Part shown: piece after piece, positions 1 through 13,335 of the stretch
How the letters are laid out: every line of letters starts with the position of its first letter
Position numbering within the stretch: position 1 is the first letter of the stretch
Source: Antennarius striatus
Lineage: Eukaryota; Chordata; Actinopteri; Lophiiformes; Antennariidae
Direction of reading: 5' to 3'
Assembly (NCBI RefSeq): GCF_040054535.1
Contig: NC_090781.1
Span: 11,633,482 to 11,697,481, forward strand
DNA: 64,000 bases
Notes under the pieces: model-generated
Seen by the model: the letters and a program-made list of their open reading frames with translations, nothing else
What the model was told of the DNA's origin: nothing
Database searches by the model: none
Program-made: the position numbers and the translations under genes

Positions 1-535
1 TCCATCACAGTTTAAAGCTCATAGAGAGAAGTCACTTAGTGCGTGAATTGCTCTGAGACTCAAACACCCCAGTGAATTTGAAGTGTGGAAAGAATTATCA
101 GGAGACCTGAAACTTTTTTTTTTTTTTGCTCATTAATATAAAAATAGAACTCCATGGTGTTAGTTTAATGATTATTTGAGGCTGCTGTAAGAACAGATGA
201 TGTTGATAGAATATTTTGTCAATTCACAAATATTCTGAACTCTTGAGTCACAATAAATGTAACACTAGATTAAAAGCCTATGATATGTGTTGATAGGAAC
301 GTAAACACGACATTGTCAGCAACAATGTCAGCTTAGAAGGCCTGCATTGGTCATTGATTGCAAACCGAGCGGAAACATGCTCTGGTGGACGTATCAGCAT
401 GAAAATCAAGCGGGCAGAACACACTTAATTTAAACAGAACAACGATTTATCCACACTTTTATCATTTATGTAGGGCAGTGGTGGGCGTGTGGGCACCTCC
501 CACTTGAGCTGGATACAAACTACACCTGATTGAGA
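1..535. other. Upstream flank of aldolase gene, no gene seen
   Basis: I see no exon, RNA gene or repeat of note here. The stretch is AT-rich with a short T run near 113-127. A small GC/CACCC-like patch around 478-505 lies just ahead of the proposed untranslated first exon of the aldolase gene and may belong to its promoter, but there is no clear TATA box. Confidence 0.4.
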
Positions 536-590
536 GTCTCTGTCAGTGTCAGCGTCATCACTGGAGGAGACACATTTCACTTCCTACCAG
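520..590 (+). promoter_or_regulatory. Putative untranslated first exon and promoter edge of aldoc
   Basis: A strong splice donor (CCAG then GTAAGAAC) sits at 590/591, about 900 bases ahead of the aldolase start codon. Vertebrate aldolase genes have a noncoding first exon followed by an intron before the ATG exon, so this donor fits that role. The 5' end of the exon is not visible, and the matching acceptor, perhaps CCAG or TATAG between 1465 and 1477, is uncertain. RNA reads would settle it. Confidence 0.35.
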
Positions 591-943
591 GTAAGAACAT
601 TTACTGCTCAAGTAACTCAATGTCTTTACAGTCCGTAGCAAGATGATGGCGTCGCAACCGAAAAAGAGACAATGGACATTTTGTGCTTTCATGTGCTCAT
701 ACCATAAAAAATAAGAATGTATGTAATTAAGTGTACATTACTTTGTGATTTGAAAACTTTTATACCTCATTTGTATCTAGTTCTTCCATCTTTATGCTGA
801 CTTATTTTATTGATATTAATATAAAATGTTTAGGTCAGGGAATTTAAAGAAATAATAAACAAAAAGCAAGTCCTCCTCTCTGAGACCTTTGGTACTGTTT
901 GGTGAATTATGACTCATTTAATTTCTATAATCTTCATTCATTC

Positions 944-1305
944 ATTCATTCATTCATTCATTCTCTACCGTTGGTTCACTTATGACGGGTTGTGCTCAAG
1001 CCAAACCCAGCTGACTTGCGGGCGAGAGGCAGGGGACACTCTGAGCATGACGCCAGTGCACTGCGGAGCATTCCTATGATCTGTAATCCTTAATTTAAAA
1101 TGTAAAACAAAGCTAAAATGATCTGGTATCCTTCATGTGGCCCCATAATGAGCTGGCACCCCCAACTGGGGTGTACTCCGCCTCTTGCTGGTGGCCAGCT
1201 GAGATAGGCTTCAGCAAACCTGTGTCCCGCAAGGTGGATAAACGGCTGTAGACGACACGATTGTGACCGTGGATGGATGGATGGATGGATGGACGGATGG
1301 ATGGA
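944..1305. repeat. Two SINE-like fragments in opposite orientation
   Basis: Bases 944-1075 read in minus orientation and 1139-1305 in plus orientation resemble the 3' half of the tRNA-headed element found complete at 47152-47496. Shared parts are the AGCTGAGATAGGCT box (1198-1211), the GACACTC..GACGCCAG block (1036-1054), and the terminal ATTC or GGAT tetranucleotide runs (936-961, 1272-1305). Both copies are 5'-truncated and diverged. They lie in the proposed first intron of the aldolase gene. Confidence 0.6.
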
Positions 1306-1491
1306 TGATCTGTCTGTCTGATCAAATTATTAAAGAATCAAAGTCTTCCATTTGGCTTCAGGTAACTAACCGCGCCACATCTTTAGGAGGACATGTATGC
1401 TGAAATGATAGACTTAACATTGTCTGTCTGAACAAACATCATGAATGGATAACATCTCTGCCACCAGAAGCTATAGGACATTTCCCTCATG

Positions 1492-3602
1492 ATGACACAC
1501 CGGTCCCCTACATTATCCGAGGCGCAGAAGAAGGAGCTGCATGAAATGGCTCTGCGCATTGTTTCTCCGGGAAAAGGCATCCTGGCAGCGGATGAGTCTG
1601 TGGGTATGTCAGACTCTTGACTGTAGAAATCACACACCATCGACAGAGGCACACAGACATAAAAGAATCAAGTGCAAAGAGTGCATAACATCTATGATGT
1701 AACATGTATAATAATGTCTTGTGTAACATGTTGACACAGGTAGCATGGCAAAGCGTCTGGCCCAGGTCGGAGTGGAGAACACAGAGGAGAACCGCAGACA
1801 GTATCGGCAGATTCTCTTCAGTGCAGACGAGCGCATCAATGGCTGCCTTGGAGGAGTCATTTTCTTCCATGAGACGCTGTACCAGCACTCTGATAACGGC
1901 GTACCCTTCGTCACAATGATCAGGGACAGGGGCATCCTGGTTGGCATCAAGGTGTGGAGTTTACTGCCAAATGAGCTACATGTGGAGTATCAAATCAGCA
2001 AATGCTACTGACCCAAATGTCATTTCATTCATTACAAAGAAAAGACTTTTATTTTCACATTGTTAAACCTCATAGAATTTTATAAATCAGTGCTCATTCT
2101 AAGATTGACGCCTACGATGTATTACAAAAACCTCGGGCCAGATTCATTTTTAACTTTGTGTTACAGATGTTGATATATGACTCATGCTGTGCATGGTTGA
2201 CTCTGACTTGTGACTGCAGATTCAACAATTGTTTTTTAAAGTGTTGCAGAGCACATGTACAGAAGTACATCATATAATAATGTTGGGTATTAGTGCCGAT
2301 ACACTGCCTTCATACTGTCATTTTTAAATTGAGATTATAACATGATTCTGTTCTCTATTGCTTATCCTTCAGGTTGACAAAGGTGTTGTTCCTTTAGCAG
2401 GAACTTATGGAGAAACCACCACACAGGGTCAGACTTGTCAGCTACTTTTTAATCAAATGTTCAAATATCCCATACAATACATATTTCATTCATAATGTTA
2501 TTTAAACCTGTTTTACAGGCTTAGACGGGTTATCAGAGCGCTGTGCACAGTACAAAAAGGATGGTGCTGCATTTGCAAAGTGGCGCTGTGTGCTGAAAAT
2601 CAGTGACACCAATCCATCCAAACTGGCTATCACTGAGAATGCAAATGTTCTGGCACGCTACTCCAGTATATGTCAGCAGGTCAGAATCTAATATTACTGC
2701 TATAAATTATAGGAAAATCTTCACATTGATCTAATGATGCTCTTTCTTCTTGACCAGCATGGCATTGTGCCCATCATTGAGCCTGAGATTTTGCCTGATG
2801 GAGATCATGACCTGAAACGGAGCCAATATGTCACTGAGAAAGTGGGGTTTCCTGCCTCTTACATGCTGCATATGTGTGATGATAATGTAATAATAACAAG
2901 AGAGAGGAAGGGGGAGGTGAAAATAATACTTGGTTCTACCAAACTCTGCTTTTGCAGGTCCTGGCTGCTGTGTACAAAGCCATGTCAGACCATCATGTCT
3001 ACCTGGAAGGAAGTCTCCTCAAGCCCAACATGGTCACTGCTGGGCACAGCTGCTCTACCAAGTACAGCCCAGAGGAAGTTGCTATGGCAACTGTCATGGC
3101 CTTGCGCCGCACCGTTCCCCCAGCTGTCACAGGTAAACCAGGACAGGATTTTACACAGGTTATTTATGAAGGTTTGTACTAAACAATAAGAAACTGACGT
3201 GTTACTCTTGCCACAGGAGTGGCGTTTCTCTCAGGCGGACAGAGTGAAGAGGAAGCCTCTGTCCACCTCAACGCCATCAGCAACTGTCCTCTGGCCAAAC
3301 CCTGGATCCTAACCTTTTCCTTTGGTCGGGCCCTGCAGGCCTCTGCTCTCCGAGCCTGGAGAGGACACAAGGAAAACGAAAAAGCTGCAACTGAGCAGTT
3401 TATCAAGAGGGCAGAGGTACAAGTGCCTCGTTCCCTGCAGAAATGTTATCCTGATCTGATCCTGTACTGCCAACCAGAGTTTAATTAATGTCTGCTCTGT
3501 TGTCAACAGGTGAACAGCCTGGCTTGTCAGGGGAAGTACCCAGTTGGTGATAAATATGGTGAGGTTGGCCAGCGCAACTATGGCTCCAGTTATGCATACT
3601 GA
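1492..3602 (+). CDS. aldoc: Fructose-bisphosphate aldolase C (class I, brain type)
   Basis: This enzyme cleaves fructose 1,6-bisphosphate to glyceraldehyde 3-phosphate and dihydroxyacetone phosphate in cytosolic glycolysis; the C isozyme is typical of neurons. Eight coding exons with GT/AG limits are read at 1492-1603, 1740-1951, 2373-2427, 2519-2679, 2758-2841, 2958-3132, 3217-3416 and 3510-3602, giving 363 residues against 364 in human ALDOC. Visible hallmarks are [44 protein letters not shown], the Schiff-base lysine in [27 protein letters not shown] and the final Tyr. An ATG directly before (1489) is in frame, but 1492 gives the family's usual N-terminus. Isozyme C rather than A is preferred because of linkage with srsf1, dynll2 and hnf1b. 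The donor after exon 5 (GTGGGG) is weak. The last 20 residues are unusual: they end [11 protein letters not shown] instead of the usual SLYxANHAY pattern. Confidence 0.93.
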
Positions 3603-4210
3603 ATAGCTTGAGTGGGCACATTTAAATTAGTACAGTATTATGCTCTCCATCCACATAACAATGGTTCATCATTAGGCAGCATCAGAATTCTGACACTTAT
3701 AATATTGTATGACAACACAGGGCAGTATGTTGCACAAATAAAAATAGTCAGACCATGAATTTGGGTACATATTTTACGTACATGTATTTATTGAAAGACG
3801 CCAGATTTAATTGTTTTATGGGTGTATTATGTTCATGACTAAAACCATATAATGCTGCATATTTTTCAAACTTTAACAAAACCTATTTGCTGTGTGTTTG
3901 AAGTAAATTCAGCTCTGCCTGCACATGGTGACATGAGTTTAAATCAAGCATGGTATACTAAATACAGTGAAAACCTGTATGTGTTCTGGTTTTTTTAGTG
4001 GTCACACTCAAACATTGTTTCAAGATTAGCTTCAAGCTAGTTCACATCTGCAGCCTTTTGGCGGAAAGTACAATCAGCACAACAACAATGCACAATGTGA
4101 TTTATTTCTTTTGTGTTGTCAGAATAGTATTATCCAATAATCAGATGCTTTAATAGTCTTGTAAGCATGGGTCAAATTCCACTTTCAAACAATAAAAATG
4201 ATCAGGTTAT
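3603..4210 (+). other. Probable 3' UTR of aldoc
   Basis: The region follows the aldolase stop codon without an open frame. Two AATAAA polyadenylation signals are visible, at 3737-3742 and 4191-4196, so either a short or a roughly 600-base 3' UTR is possible. No other element was recognised. Confidence 0.55.
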
Positions 4211-5440
4211 AGCTGGTGTGGATAGTTTTGTGTCAGACTTCAGCCTCACAGTCACATGAGTCACAGTCGCTCACACTAACACAAATCAACTGCAAAACAA
4301 AGGGTTTTTGTTTTTTTTGTTTTTTTTGACAAATAGCACCATGACTGTAGCAATCCCACATAGCCTAACAATCTCGTGGAATATTTTCTCAGATGAAAGA
4401 TTTACACGATCCTCCTTCTGAAGGTCTTTGGTTTCATCGAAAATTGTAAAAAAAATTTAATGGAACTCTTTAATCTAGTATACTTTCATTATTACGCTAT
4501 TAGATTAACATTATATCAGTTCATAAAACTTATATTTTTGCATTAGAAAATGTCAATAAATTATTTGACACAATTTTTCTCTGAGACAAAATTAATCCAA
4601 CAGAAGCAGATACAACTCTCAGGTTCTCGGAGAGTAAAACAATAATTTAACAACTGGACAAGATTTTCTGTTATGTTCTGATGAATGCCTGAAGAGAAAT
4701 AGATGTAATGAAACCTTCTTTTTGTCCTATGTTTAAGAAGAGGATTAAGGCCACATAGACATTAACTCTACCATTCTAGTGTGCAGACCCTAAAGTCCAA
4801 AGTCAATGTTGTCAAAGAAACCAAAGAATTCTGCCTTATTCTCAGAATTCTGACTTTATTCCCAGAATTTGTGCATTATCATAATATACATGTTGCATTC
4901 AAGATAGGACTCACTTCCATCATACTTAAACAAGCATAAATTAAATGTACACAGTGAAATTTGTGGCATGACTGAAACAGTTCATATACATAGAGACTTC
5001 CAGATGGTGAGCTAGGGTGTGAAGGCTCCAGACGTTAGCTGACAACAGTAGCTTTCAGATACCAGACCCGCGTGGCTGACAAAGAAGAATGCTATTTTCT
5101 GTCACCTCCATCAACATGCTCATTCTTCGGTTTCTTCCAGACAGTTTATGACCAGAGGTGAGAACATTTGGAAGGTGGATTGACAAGTCAAGAAAGATGT
5201 CTGTGAAGGTTTCTCGGACATTCTCATTGTGGCTGTTTGGAAACCAAACAGCCACTCAACAAGTGGCTCACAACAGAAGAGCCAATTCCTAAGGACAGGA
5301 CTTGGCGGTCTTCCTTCACCTCAAGGTGTCATTTCAGGACACCAATATTCAGATATTGCACAGGGAGGACAGATGGTTTGATAGAAGAGTAAAATAAGCC
5401 ACACATGTCAAGGTAGAGAAACCATTCGTGGGCTTGGGGG
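4211..5440. other. Intergenic stretch, nothing recognised
   Basis: The stretch is AT-rich, without a convincing exon, RNA gene or known repeat. Short T and A runs are the only low-complexity parts (4306-4328). The longest open frame on the minus strand near 5055-5255 has no family resemblance that I can see. Confidence 0.4.
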
Positions 5441-5451
5441 GTGGTCTGTGA

Positions 5452-6143
5452 CATCATCTGTTTTTTATTTACAATCAGGTACTACTTGGTAGATTGACTC
5501 ATGTGAAGTGGCTCATGCTAATAGCAATCATTAGCATTCAAGGGCTCGATAACATCTTTGACATTTGTAATTTGACGACCACCATTGACAATCCCTCTCC
5601 CTCTCCCTCTGGGTCTTTCAACGACCATCGTTGAGGAAGCCAGGTGAGTCTTGGCAATGTTCATTGGAATATGAATAGCACTGACCACACCTCACAGTTT
5701 AGAAGCTGAGGCAGCACCAACCACCACCAGAACTGACTTTGAGTGACTGATGGATTGATTTAAACAACTTGAGACAAGTCATCTGTGTAGGTTCTCAATC
5801 ATCCAGGTCATGCTTATCTGAAGTTGTTTAAATCAATCCACTGGACATCTAAAAAGTTATCTGAAGATGTTTCATCTCTTATACAAGAGGCTGAACTCTG
5901 TGATGTGAGGTCAGTGCTATTCGTATTAAACCAACCATTTCCAAGACCTGTCTGGCTCCTCAACAATGGTGGTTGGGAGTGTCAATGAATTGTAAATGAA
6001 TTGTGAATATCACAGATGTCACTAAACCCTTATATGCTAATGGTGGTCACAAGCATGAGCCACTTCGCATGATTCAATCTGCTGAGTTGGGGAGTTTTGA
6101 AGGAAACTGATTGTAAACAGGTGAAAGATGATGTCCAGAAAGG
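5452..6143. mobile_element. Foldback (snap-back) element with long imperfect inverted arms
   Basis: The left arm (about 5452-5725) and right arm (about 5868-6143) are inverted, diverged copies of one another. Paired blocks include GACATCATCT with TTTACAATCAG, GAAGTGGCTCATGCT, and GAATAGCACTGACC with CTCACA. Inside the loop a second, perfect 20-base inverted pair (5751-5770 and 5821-5840, TGGATTGATTTAAACAACTT) forms a nested hairpin. No coding capacity is present. The structure suggests a non-autonomous DNA transposon of foldback type; similar snap-back repeats are common in fish genomes. Target-site duplications were not resolved, so the ends are approximate. Confidence 0.7.
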
Positions 6144-6559
6144 GCAAACTTGTCCTTTACATCCTCTCTGGTAAACTTCCACGTATCTGAATCAGTCAAG
6201 CAATAACTTTGCCTTCTGTCTCAGCTAAACTTTCTCATCACTTTGCTGGATTGATACCAGGCTTGCACAAAACTTCATGTTATTGCTTTAGAAAAAAAAA
6301 TATTACTATCATTATCAAATTTCAATATTTCTTAAGAGTTCTCTTAAGAACTCCCTATTGGGGTATAATGCAAAAATACTTTGACAACATTAAACACAAC
6401 ACATCTCTGAAATAATTTCAAAAGACATGCAGTGAACATTCATTACATAATTAAACTGTTAAAAATTATTGCTATCAATAGGCCTTTTAAATTGACGGAC
6501 TATTTTCTGATGCGGATATATCTGCTCTGGCTGAAGTGTTGCCGCCATTAATGCTTCGT

Positions 6560-6804
6560 AAAGTAGTTCCGCTCCTCCCCCCCCAAAAAAAGGAGTGGAG
6601 AGCGCTCTGCTGAGAGTATTGTCCACCCAGTGAATATTCTGCACGCTGCAGTGGAAAACGGCGCCAATTTAACTGCTTTCTTGTCTCTGGTTGACGATCT
6701 GCGAGCTTTCGGACTTTGATGTTTTCGTAACTCCGCGAACTGCTTTGGATCTTGCAAACACCAAATCGTTAACCTTAGTTTGAGAAGCAGGCTAACGGCG
6801 AGAT
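6560..6804 (+). promoter_or_regulatory. Promoter-proximal region and 5' UTR of srsf1
   Basis: About 245 bases of more GC-rich, CpG-containing sequence lead directly to the srsf1 ATG at 6805, with no intron apparent between. This fits a housekeeping-type promoter and 5' UTR. The transcription start is not visible and no TATA box is clear. A short C run followed by an A run (6575-6591) marks its upstream side. Confidence 0.45.
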
Positions 6805-9308
6805 ATGTCGGGTGTTGTGCGAGGCCCCGCTGGAAACAACGATTGTCGAATTTATGTGGGAAACCTTCCTCCTGATATTCGCACAAAAGATGTTGAGGAC
6901 GTCTTCTACAAATACGGAACAATTCGAGATATCGACCTGAAGAACCGGAGAGGGGGGCCGCCTTTCGCCTTCATTGAATTCGAGGATCCCAGGTGAGGAG
7001 CTAACTTGTGGGGCTAGCGTTAGCACCATTGTGTGGCTAATAAACTCGTATGCTGAGCACAGGACTCGCGGGCTACGGCTATGACTTGATCCACATGTAC
7101 TAAGCTAAACATGTGGACGTGGTCATTTCACTTTCCATTTCGACTGCATTTTTATTGAAGTCTGCATTATAACCTTAATTATAAATGGCAGAAGAACACA
7201 CACTTAAATCTATGTACTATGTCCTAAGCTGTGTATCTACCCTACCCTTCATGTCCACCTAAAACGTGCAGTACTATGGTACATTTTATAATATGCAGCT
7301 ATTTTCGCTACGTCTTTGGAGGTAAATGTGTCATTGTTCTTTATGTATATTGTATTTGTGTGTAAATATAATTTGTTCAATAAACAAATTGTACACACTG
7401 GATTATCCAACGTTAATCAGCTCAAGCTAGCCGCTAAAGTGGCTGTTGGCTAACGTATGAGTGCCGCGTCTGCATTCACCGTCTGTGGTTCCTTCGTGTC
7501 AAAGTAGTTAAATCGCCCCCGCTTTGTTCGCAGGGACGCTGATGATGCAGTGTATGGACGCGATGGTTATGACTACGACGGCTACAGATTGCGTGTGGAG
7601 TTTCCACGGAGCGGCAGGGGTTCAAGAGGCGGTTTCGGTGGGATCGGTGGCGCTCCCAGGGGCAGATACGGGCCTCCGTCCAGACGCTCAGAGTACAGGG
7701 TCATTGTGTCAGGTAAGCATGGCAACGAGTCAGTCACTGGTTTTGTTAATACACTGGTTGTTACTAAAGCAAAGGACGGAGTCTGCTGTGAAATCACTGG
7801 TGTTTCTGGTTGTATGTAAGGCAGGACGCAATTTTAAAAAAGTGATAAGTGGGGTGTATTTGCACAGGTGAGAGTTGGTTTTGACCATCAGTTAAATCTG
7901 GACAAATGTGATTAAGTTTGTCTCCATTTGATGGATATTTTTTAAGTACTCATTTTAGATGGCTGTCGCAATTGAGGTAAAATGAGATTAAAACCAGTCA
8001 CTCTTATATAAAACAGTAGTACGCCCTGTTGTGAAAGGAAACAATTAAACTTGACTCATTATTATAAACTTCAAACACTGCTACCTAATAAACTGCTGGG
8101 CAAGTAATAACTTTTAAAGGTTTATTTCAGTTGTACATTTTGGCCAAATTATGCAAAAATGCTAGAGTATGCTTCAATAGAATGTTGTAGGATGAAAGTT
8201 AATATTGAAGTTGTGTGACAGATATTTGCATTTGTTTTCTTTGGTTTGCTTATTCTCACGTTTTAGGCACATTTCAATTTTGTTAGTTTTGAAATTCTCG
8301 GCTCAGATTTACCTATGATTGAGGTTATGGTGTGTCTACATCGGAACAAATTTCAGTTTTTTAGTAGTGGGAGCATTGTTTCTTTGAACATAAAAAGTCT
8401 CCACCTCTTCTCCTTTCGGCATTTCCCTTCAGGGGTCGCCACAGCGAATCACTTGCCTCCATCTAACGTTGTCTTCTGCATCCTCTTCTCTCACACCAAC
8501 TACCTCCATGTCCTCTTTCACTACATCCATAAACCTCCTCTTTGGTCTTCCTTTAGGCCTCCTGCCTGGCAGTTCAAAACTCAGCATCCTTCTACCAACA
8601 TAATCACTATCTCTCCTCTGAACATGTCCAAACCATCTCAGTCTGGCCTCTCCACCTGTTATGTCAAATTAACATGCTGCTACAAAATTAAATGGAAGAC
8701 TGCTCATCCTAACATTTTCTATTTAGAAATTGCCTGCTGTCAGCTGAGGTCATTTGATGTGTTTTAGGACTCCCTCAGAGTGGCAGCTGGCAGGACCTGA
8801 AGGACCACATGCGTGAAGCCGGTGATGTGTGCTACGCCGACGTTTACAGAGATGGAACTGGAGTTGTAGAATTTGTGCGCAAAGAAGACATGTCCTATGC
8901 TGTTCGAAAACTGGACAACACCAAATTCCGCTCACATGAGGTATGTGTACTGATTTGATAATCATGGATAATATTTCTTTGCTGTTGAGGTGAGTACTTA
9001 AAGAAATGCTGCAAATTTGAAGCACACATGGCCCCCATTTCTTTATGTGGTATTTCCACCATAGGAAGGAATCTTGTCTTTTCAATGTCAAGTTCTCTTG
9101 TGTCTGCCAGGGAGAGACTGCTTACATTCGTGTGAAATTAGATGGTCCTCGCAGTCCAAGTTATGGAAGATCACGTTCCAGAAGCCGTGGCAGCCGGAGC
9201 AGGAGCCGCAGTCGCAGCGCCAGCCGCAGTCGCAGCAATTCCCGTGGTCGTGGCAGAGGATCGCCCCGCTACTCTCCTCGACACAGCCGCTCTCGCTCCC
9301 GTTCCTAA
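6805..9308 (+). CDS. srsf1: Serine/arginine-rich splicing factor 1 (SF2/ASF)
   Basis: SRSF1 binds exonic enhancers, recruits U1 snRNP and U2AF, and shuttles with mRNA from the nucleus. Four coding exons are read at 6805-6992, 7534-7712, 8768-8940 and 9111-9308, giving 245 residues. RRM1 spans about residues 14-86, with RNP2 IYVGNL and RNP1 ending [11 protein letters not shown] glycine-rich hinge (about 92-106) follows. The pseudo-RRM (about 117-190) carries the invariant SWQDLKD heptapeptide. The RS domain runs from about residue 196 to SRSRSRS at the end. The N-terminus [10 protein letters not shown] and the short hinge suggest one of the two teleost paralogues, perhaps srsf1a, but I cannot fix this without alignment. 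Intron 2 carries an RTE LINE fragment. Autoregulation through the long 3' UTR is known for the mammalian gene. Confidence 0.96.
8408..8660 (-). mobile_element. 5'-truncated RTE-type LINE fragment in srsf1 intron 2
   Basis: The sequence is nearly identical to the 3' end of the RTE LINE at 48901-50517. It shares the terminal CCCTTCAGGGGTCGCC box and, on the minus strand, codons for the C-terminal reverse-transcriptase tail (WFGHVQR-like, then FELPGRRP-like and FGDP near the stop). Only the last 250 bases are present, as expected of 5' truncation during target-primed insertion. Confidence 0.85.
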
Positions 9309-10640
9309 ACATTTCTACCAGTGATGTTTTTGCCTTTTGATGTATTCCCTCCTGTTTTTACCTTTCATAAGTTTCTCCAGTTATCACCAATCAATTTTTA
9401 ATTTTTGCATTTCATGTCCCGATGTCCTTTTTGGATGATCTTGGTATGTAGGTGTACCTTTCCCTCTTCCCACCCTCTGTCTTCTTTTCTTTCCTTTTAA
9501 CTTCTTTCGGTGTCAATTACTTCGATAGAATTATGCCGTATTGAACTTCAAAAACGTTGAGTTGGTATAGCTTGCACTCAGTGTTTTTGCAAGTATTGAA
9601 GATTGAGTTTCTTTATTTTTTTAATTAGCTTCTCATTGGATATGTGGGGTGGGCTTTTTGAACGGAGAGCCCAATGCTTAACTGTATTTTACCCTTGTGT
9701 CTTCCTTTAGACATCTGAAGAGAAGGATTAAAGTGATTTGGAATAAAACCATTGTGGAGCACATTTCATTTGTATGGTCAGGATAGGACATCTAATTGAG
9801 GAGCAATCAGGTCGAGGCCATGGTACGCTTCATATTCCATAAATTGAACATTTAATAGGTTGTCATATCATGCATGTCATAAACAAAGCCATATGTGCTG
9901 TACTTTGTTGTGTGTATATACAATTTTTTTAACACGCTACTCTGGCTTGTGACAGAATAAGCAGTCCTAGATCAAGTGTTGTGATGTAAGTGTAACAACT
10001 TTGCTGTCAAATGTAAAAAAAAATCTGAATCTCATTTTGTTGCAAAACGTCCCACTTTTAACTTAACTGTCCTTATGTTCTAACTTAAGGGTAGTGTTGT
10101 TTTTCTTTTTTTGGCATTTTTTTTTTTACTTGATCTGACATGAGTGCTCAAAATGGTTAAATTGGGCTCCAAAATCTTGACATTATTCTAACAGTCTGCC
10201 TCTGATTTTCTTCCTGGTATTTCAAGGTTTTGATTGGAGGAGTGGCTCAGTGGATCCCAATCCTTGGAGCTGGATGAGTGGATCGATTAGGGAAGGGATA
10301 GGCAAGGATGGATGCTTGGAACGGGATCAGTTTTCCAGGATTCAAATGAAAGTTGAATTCAGAACTAATTAACGGGAGTCCCAGAGCAACTTTTTTCTAT
10401 TAGGCCCCAACATGCCTATTTAAAGTTTTTCAATGATAATGGCTTTATTTTACAAGAAAACGAAACAGAGGACCAGGAAGTTGGATCAAAGGATGGAATC
10501 GTAGATGCCTGGTATGAAGGAATTAAAAATTTGGGTGGTTGGGAGCGGGCTTTATTTGGGAGTAGTTTGTTTTACTTTGCTTAATCTTTCTTTTTCTCTC
10601 AGCATTTTCAATAAAGCATTTTCAAACCAGGACATTTGGC
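9309..10640 (+). other. Long 3' UTR of srsf1
   Basis: AATAAA signals at 9742-9747 and 10610-10615 suggest a short and a long 3' UTR, up to about 1.3 kb. The far part, about 10230-10640, has a balanced, non-repetitive composition unlike the AT-rich flanks, which suggests constraint. It is known that the mammalian SRSF1 3' UTR contains an ultraconserved segment and is alternatively spliced into decay-prone isoforms. That this segment is its counterpart is inference. Confidence 0.65.
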
Positions 10641-11095
10641 TTGTTTGTTATGACAATCATATCTTAATGTGTTGTAAATAATTTAAGGTTTCCTTTCATA
10701 AAGTCATAATCCAGTTCTAAATTGTATTTAAGACTTAAATTGTAAACAAATGCAGCAAATATTTCAACGGCACGAGTAGACATTTTCTTTGTCAACATGT
10801 TTAATGGAAGGTTGACGTGAGACAATTTTCAGTAACGGCTAGCCAACTTCCCTTAATTCTTAAGACTATTCACAGAACTCATTAATTTTTAACTGCTTCA
10901 TCCGCTGTGGTGGGGAGCTAGAGCCAATAAATTTATGCAGCCCTGAATCACACCAGAAGTGCCTCGAAGTGCTTTAGAGTAAGAGAAGAGGAAACCAACT
11001 GAACTGCAGAGACCAAGCATAGAACACCTTCAGCCATGGTCACACCTGGTGGTGAGATGTTCTCTTTCCTGGAACAGAAATGCAATCTTGTCTGT
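10641..11095. other. Intergenic stretch, nothing recognised
   Basis: This is the gap between the last srsf1 polyadenylation signal and the kinase relic on the opposite strand. No exon, RNA gene or repeat was recognised. Confidence 0.4.
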
Positions 11096-11097
11096 GG

Positions 11098-12722
<1,625 letters not shown>

Positions 12723-12995
12723 AAATTACCAGGACCTACCTCATATCAAATTACCCATTTGCAAACATGACTGCCATCCAATGGCCCATGGCCCACAATC
12801 ACACTGTCAGGCTTGTTGTCAATCACATCAAATCACTATCGCCACAGGAACACTTTATTCTTATTTCTGTCCCTAATTGTGTTTGTGTCAATACTAAGTA
12901 CAAAGGATGCACAAGACACTGTTGGCTAATTCTGAACAAGTGGGTCTTTAGAGAAGTGATGATTACATCCCATTTCAAAGCGGTGATGTATTGTA

Positions 12996-13335
12996 ATTGT
13001 CAGCTGTTCTGTGTTCGTCTGTTTGTCCGTCCGTCCCTATGTTAGTCCACCAAATATCTTCGCAACCGTTGTAGATAAAAAGATGAAACAAAAAGCATGT
13101 TACTTGGGTGGCAAAGGGGATGAAAATAATATTATGAGCTTGACCTTGAGAAAACTATGTTACGGTCAAATTTCAACTTTTGTGTGCTTAGGAACCGATA
13201 GCATAGAAAGACAAGGGAGAAGGCCAGTGTGACTAAGACCATAGATCAAAGCTAGTGCTTTGATCAATGACAGTAGGTCAGAGCACTAGCTTTGATATTT
13301 GACCTATGCAAGTAGGTCAGGGTAAAATTTTGAAT
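12996..13335 (+). repeat. Uncharacterised dispersed repeat, copy 1, with internal hairpin
   Basis: The block TATCTTCGCAACCGTTG, AGATGAAA, and GGCAAAGGGGATGAAAAT recurs at 20470-20660. Copy 1 extends further and contains a perfect 14-base inverted pair, TCAAAGCTAGTGCT (13246-13259) and AGCACTAGCTTTGA (13282-13295), with a 22-base loop, plus repeated AGTAGGTCAG motifs. No coding frame is apparent. It may be a non-autonomous DNA transposon; I do not recognise the family. Confidence 0.6.

Noticed and set aside
8315-8767. A 150-codon + strand frame ahead of srsf1 exon 3
   Set aside because: It reads through an antisense LINE fragment within srsf1 intron 2 and has no protein family resemblance.
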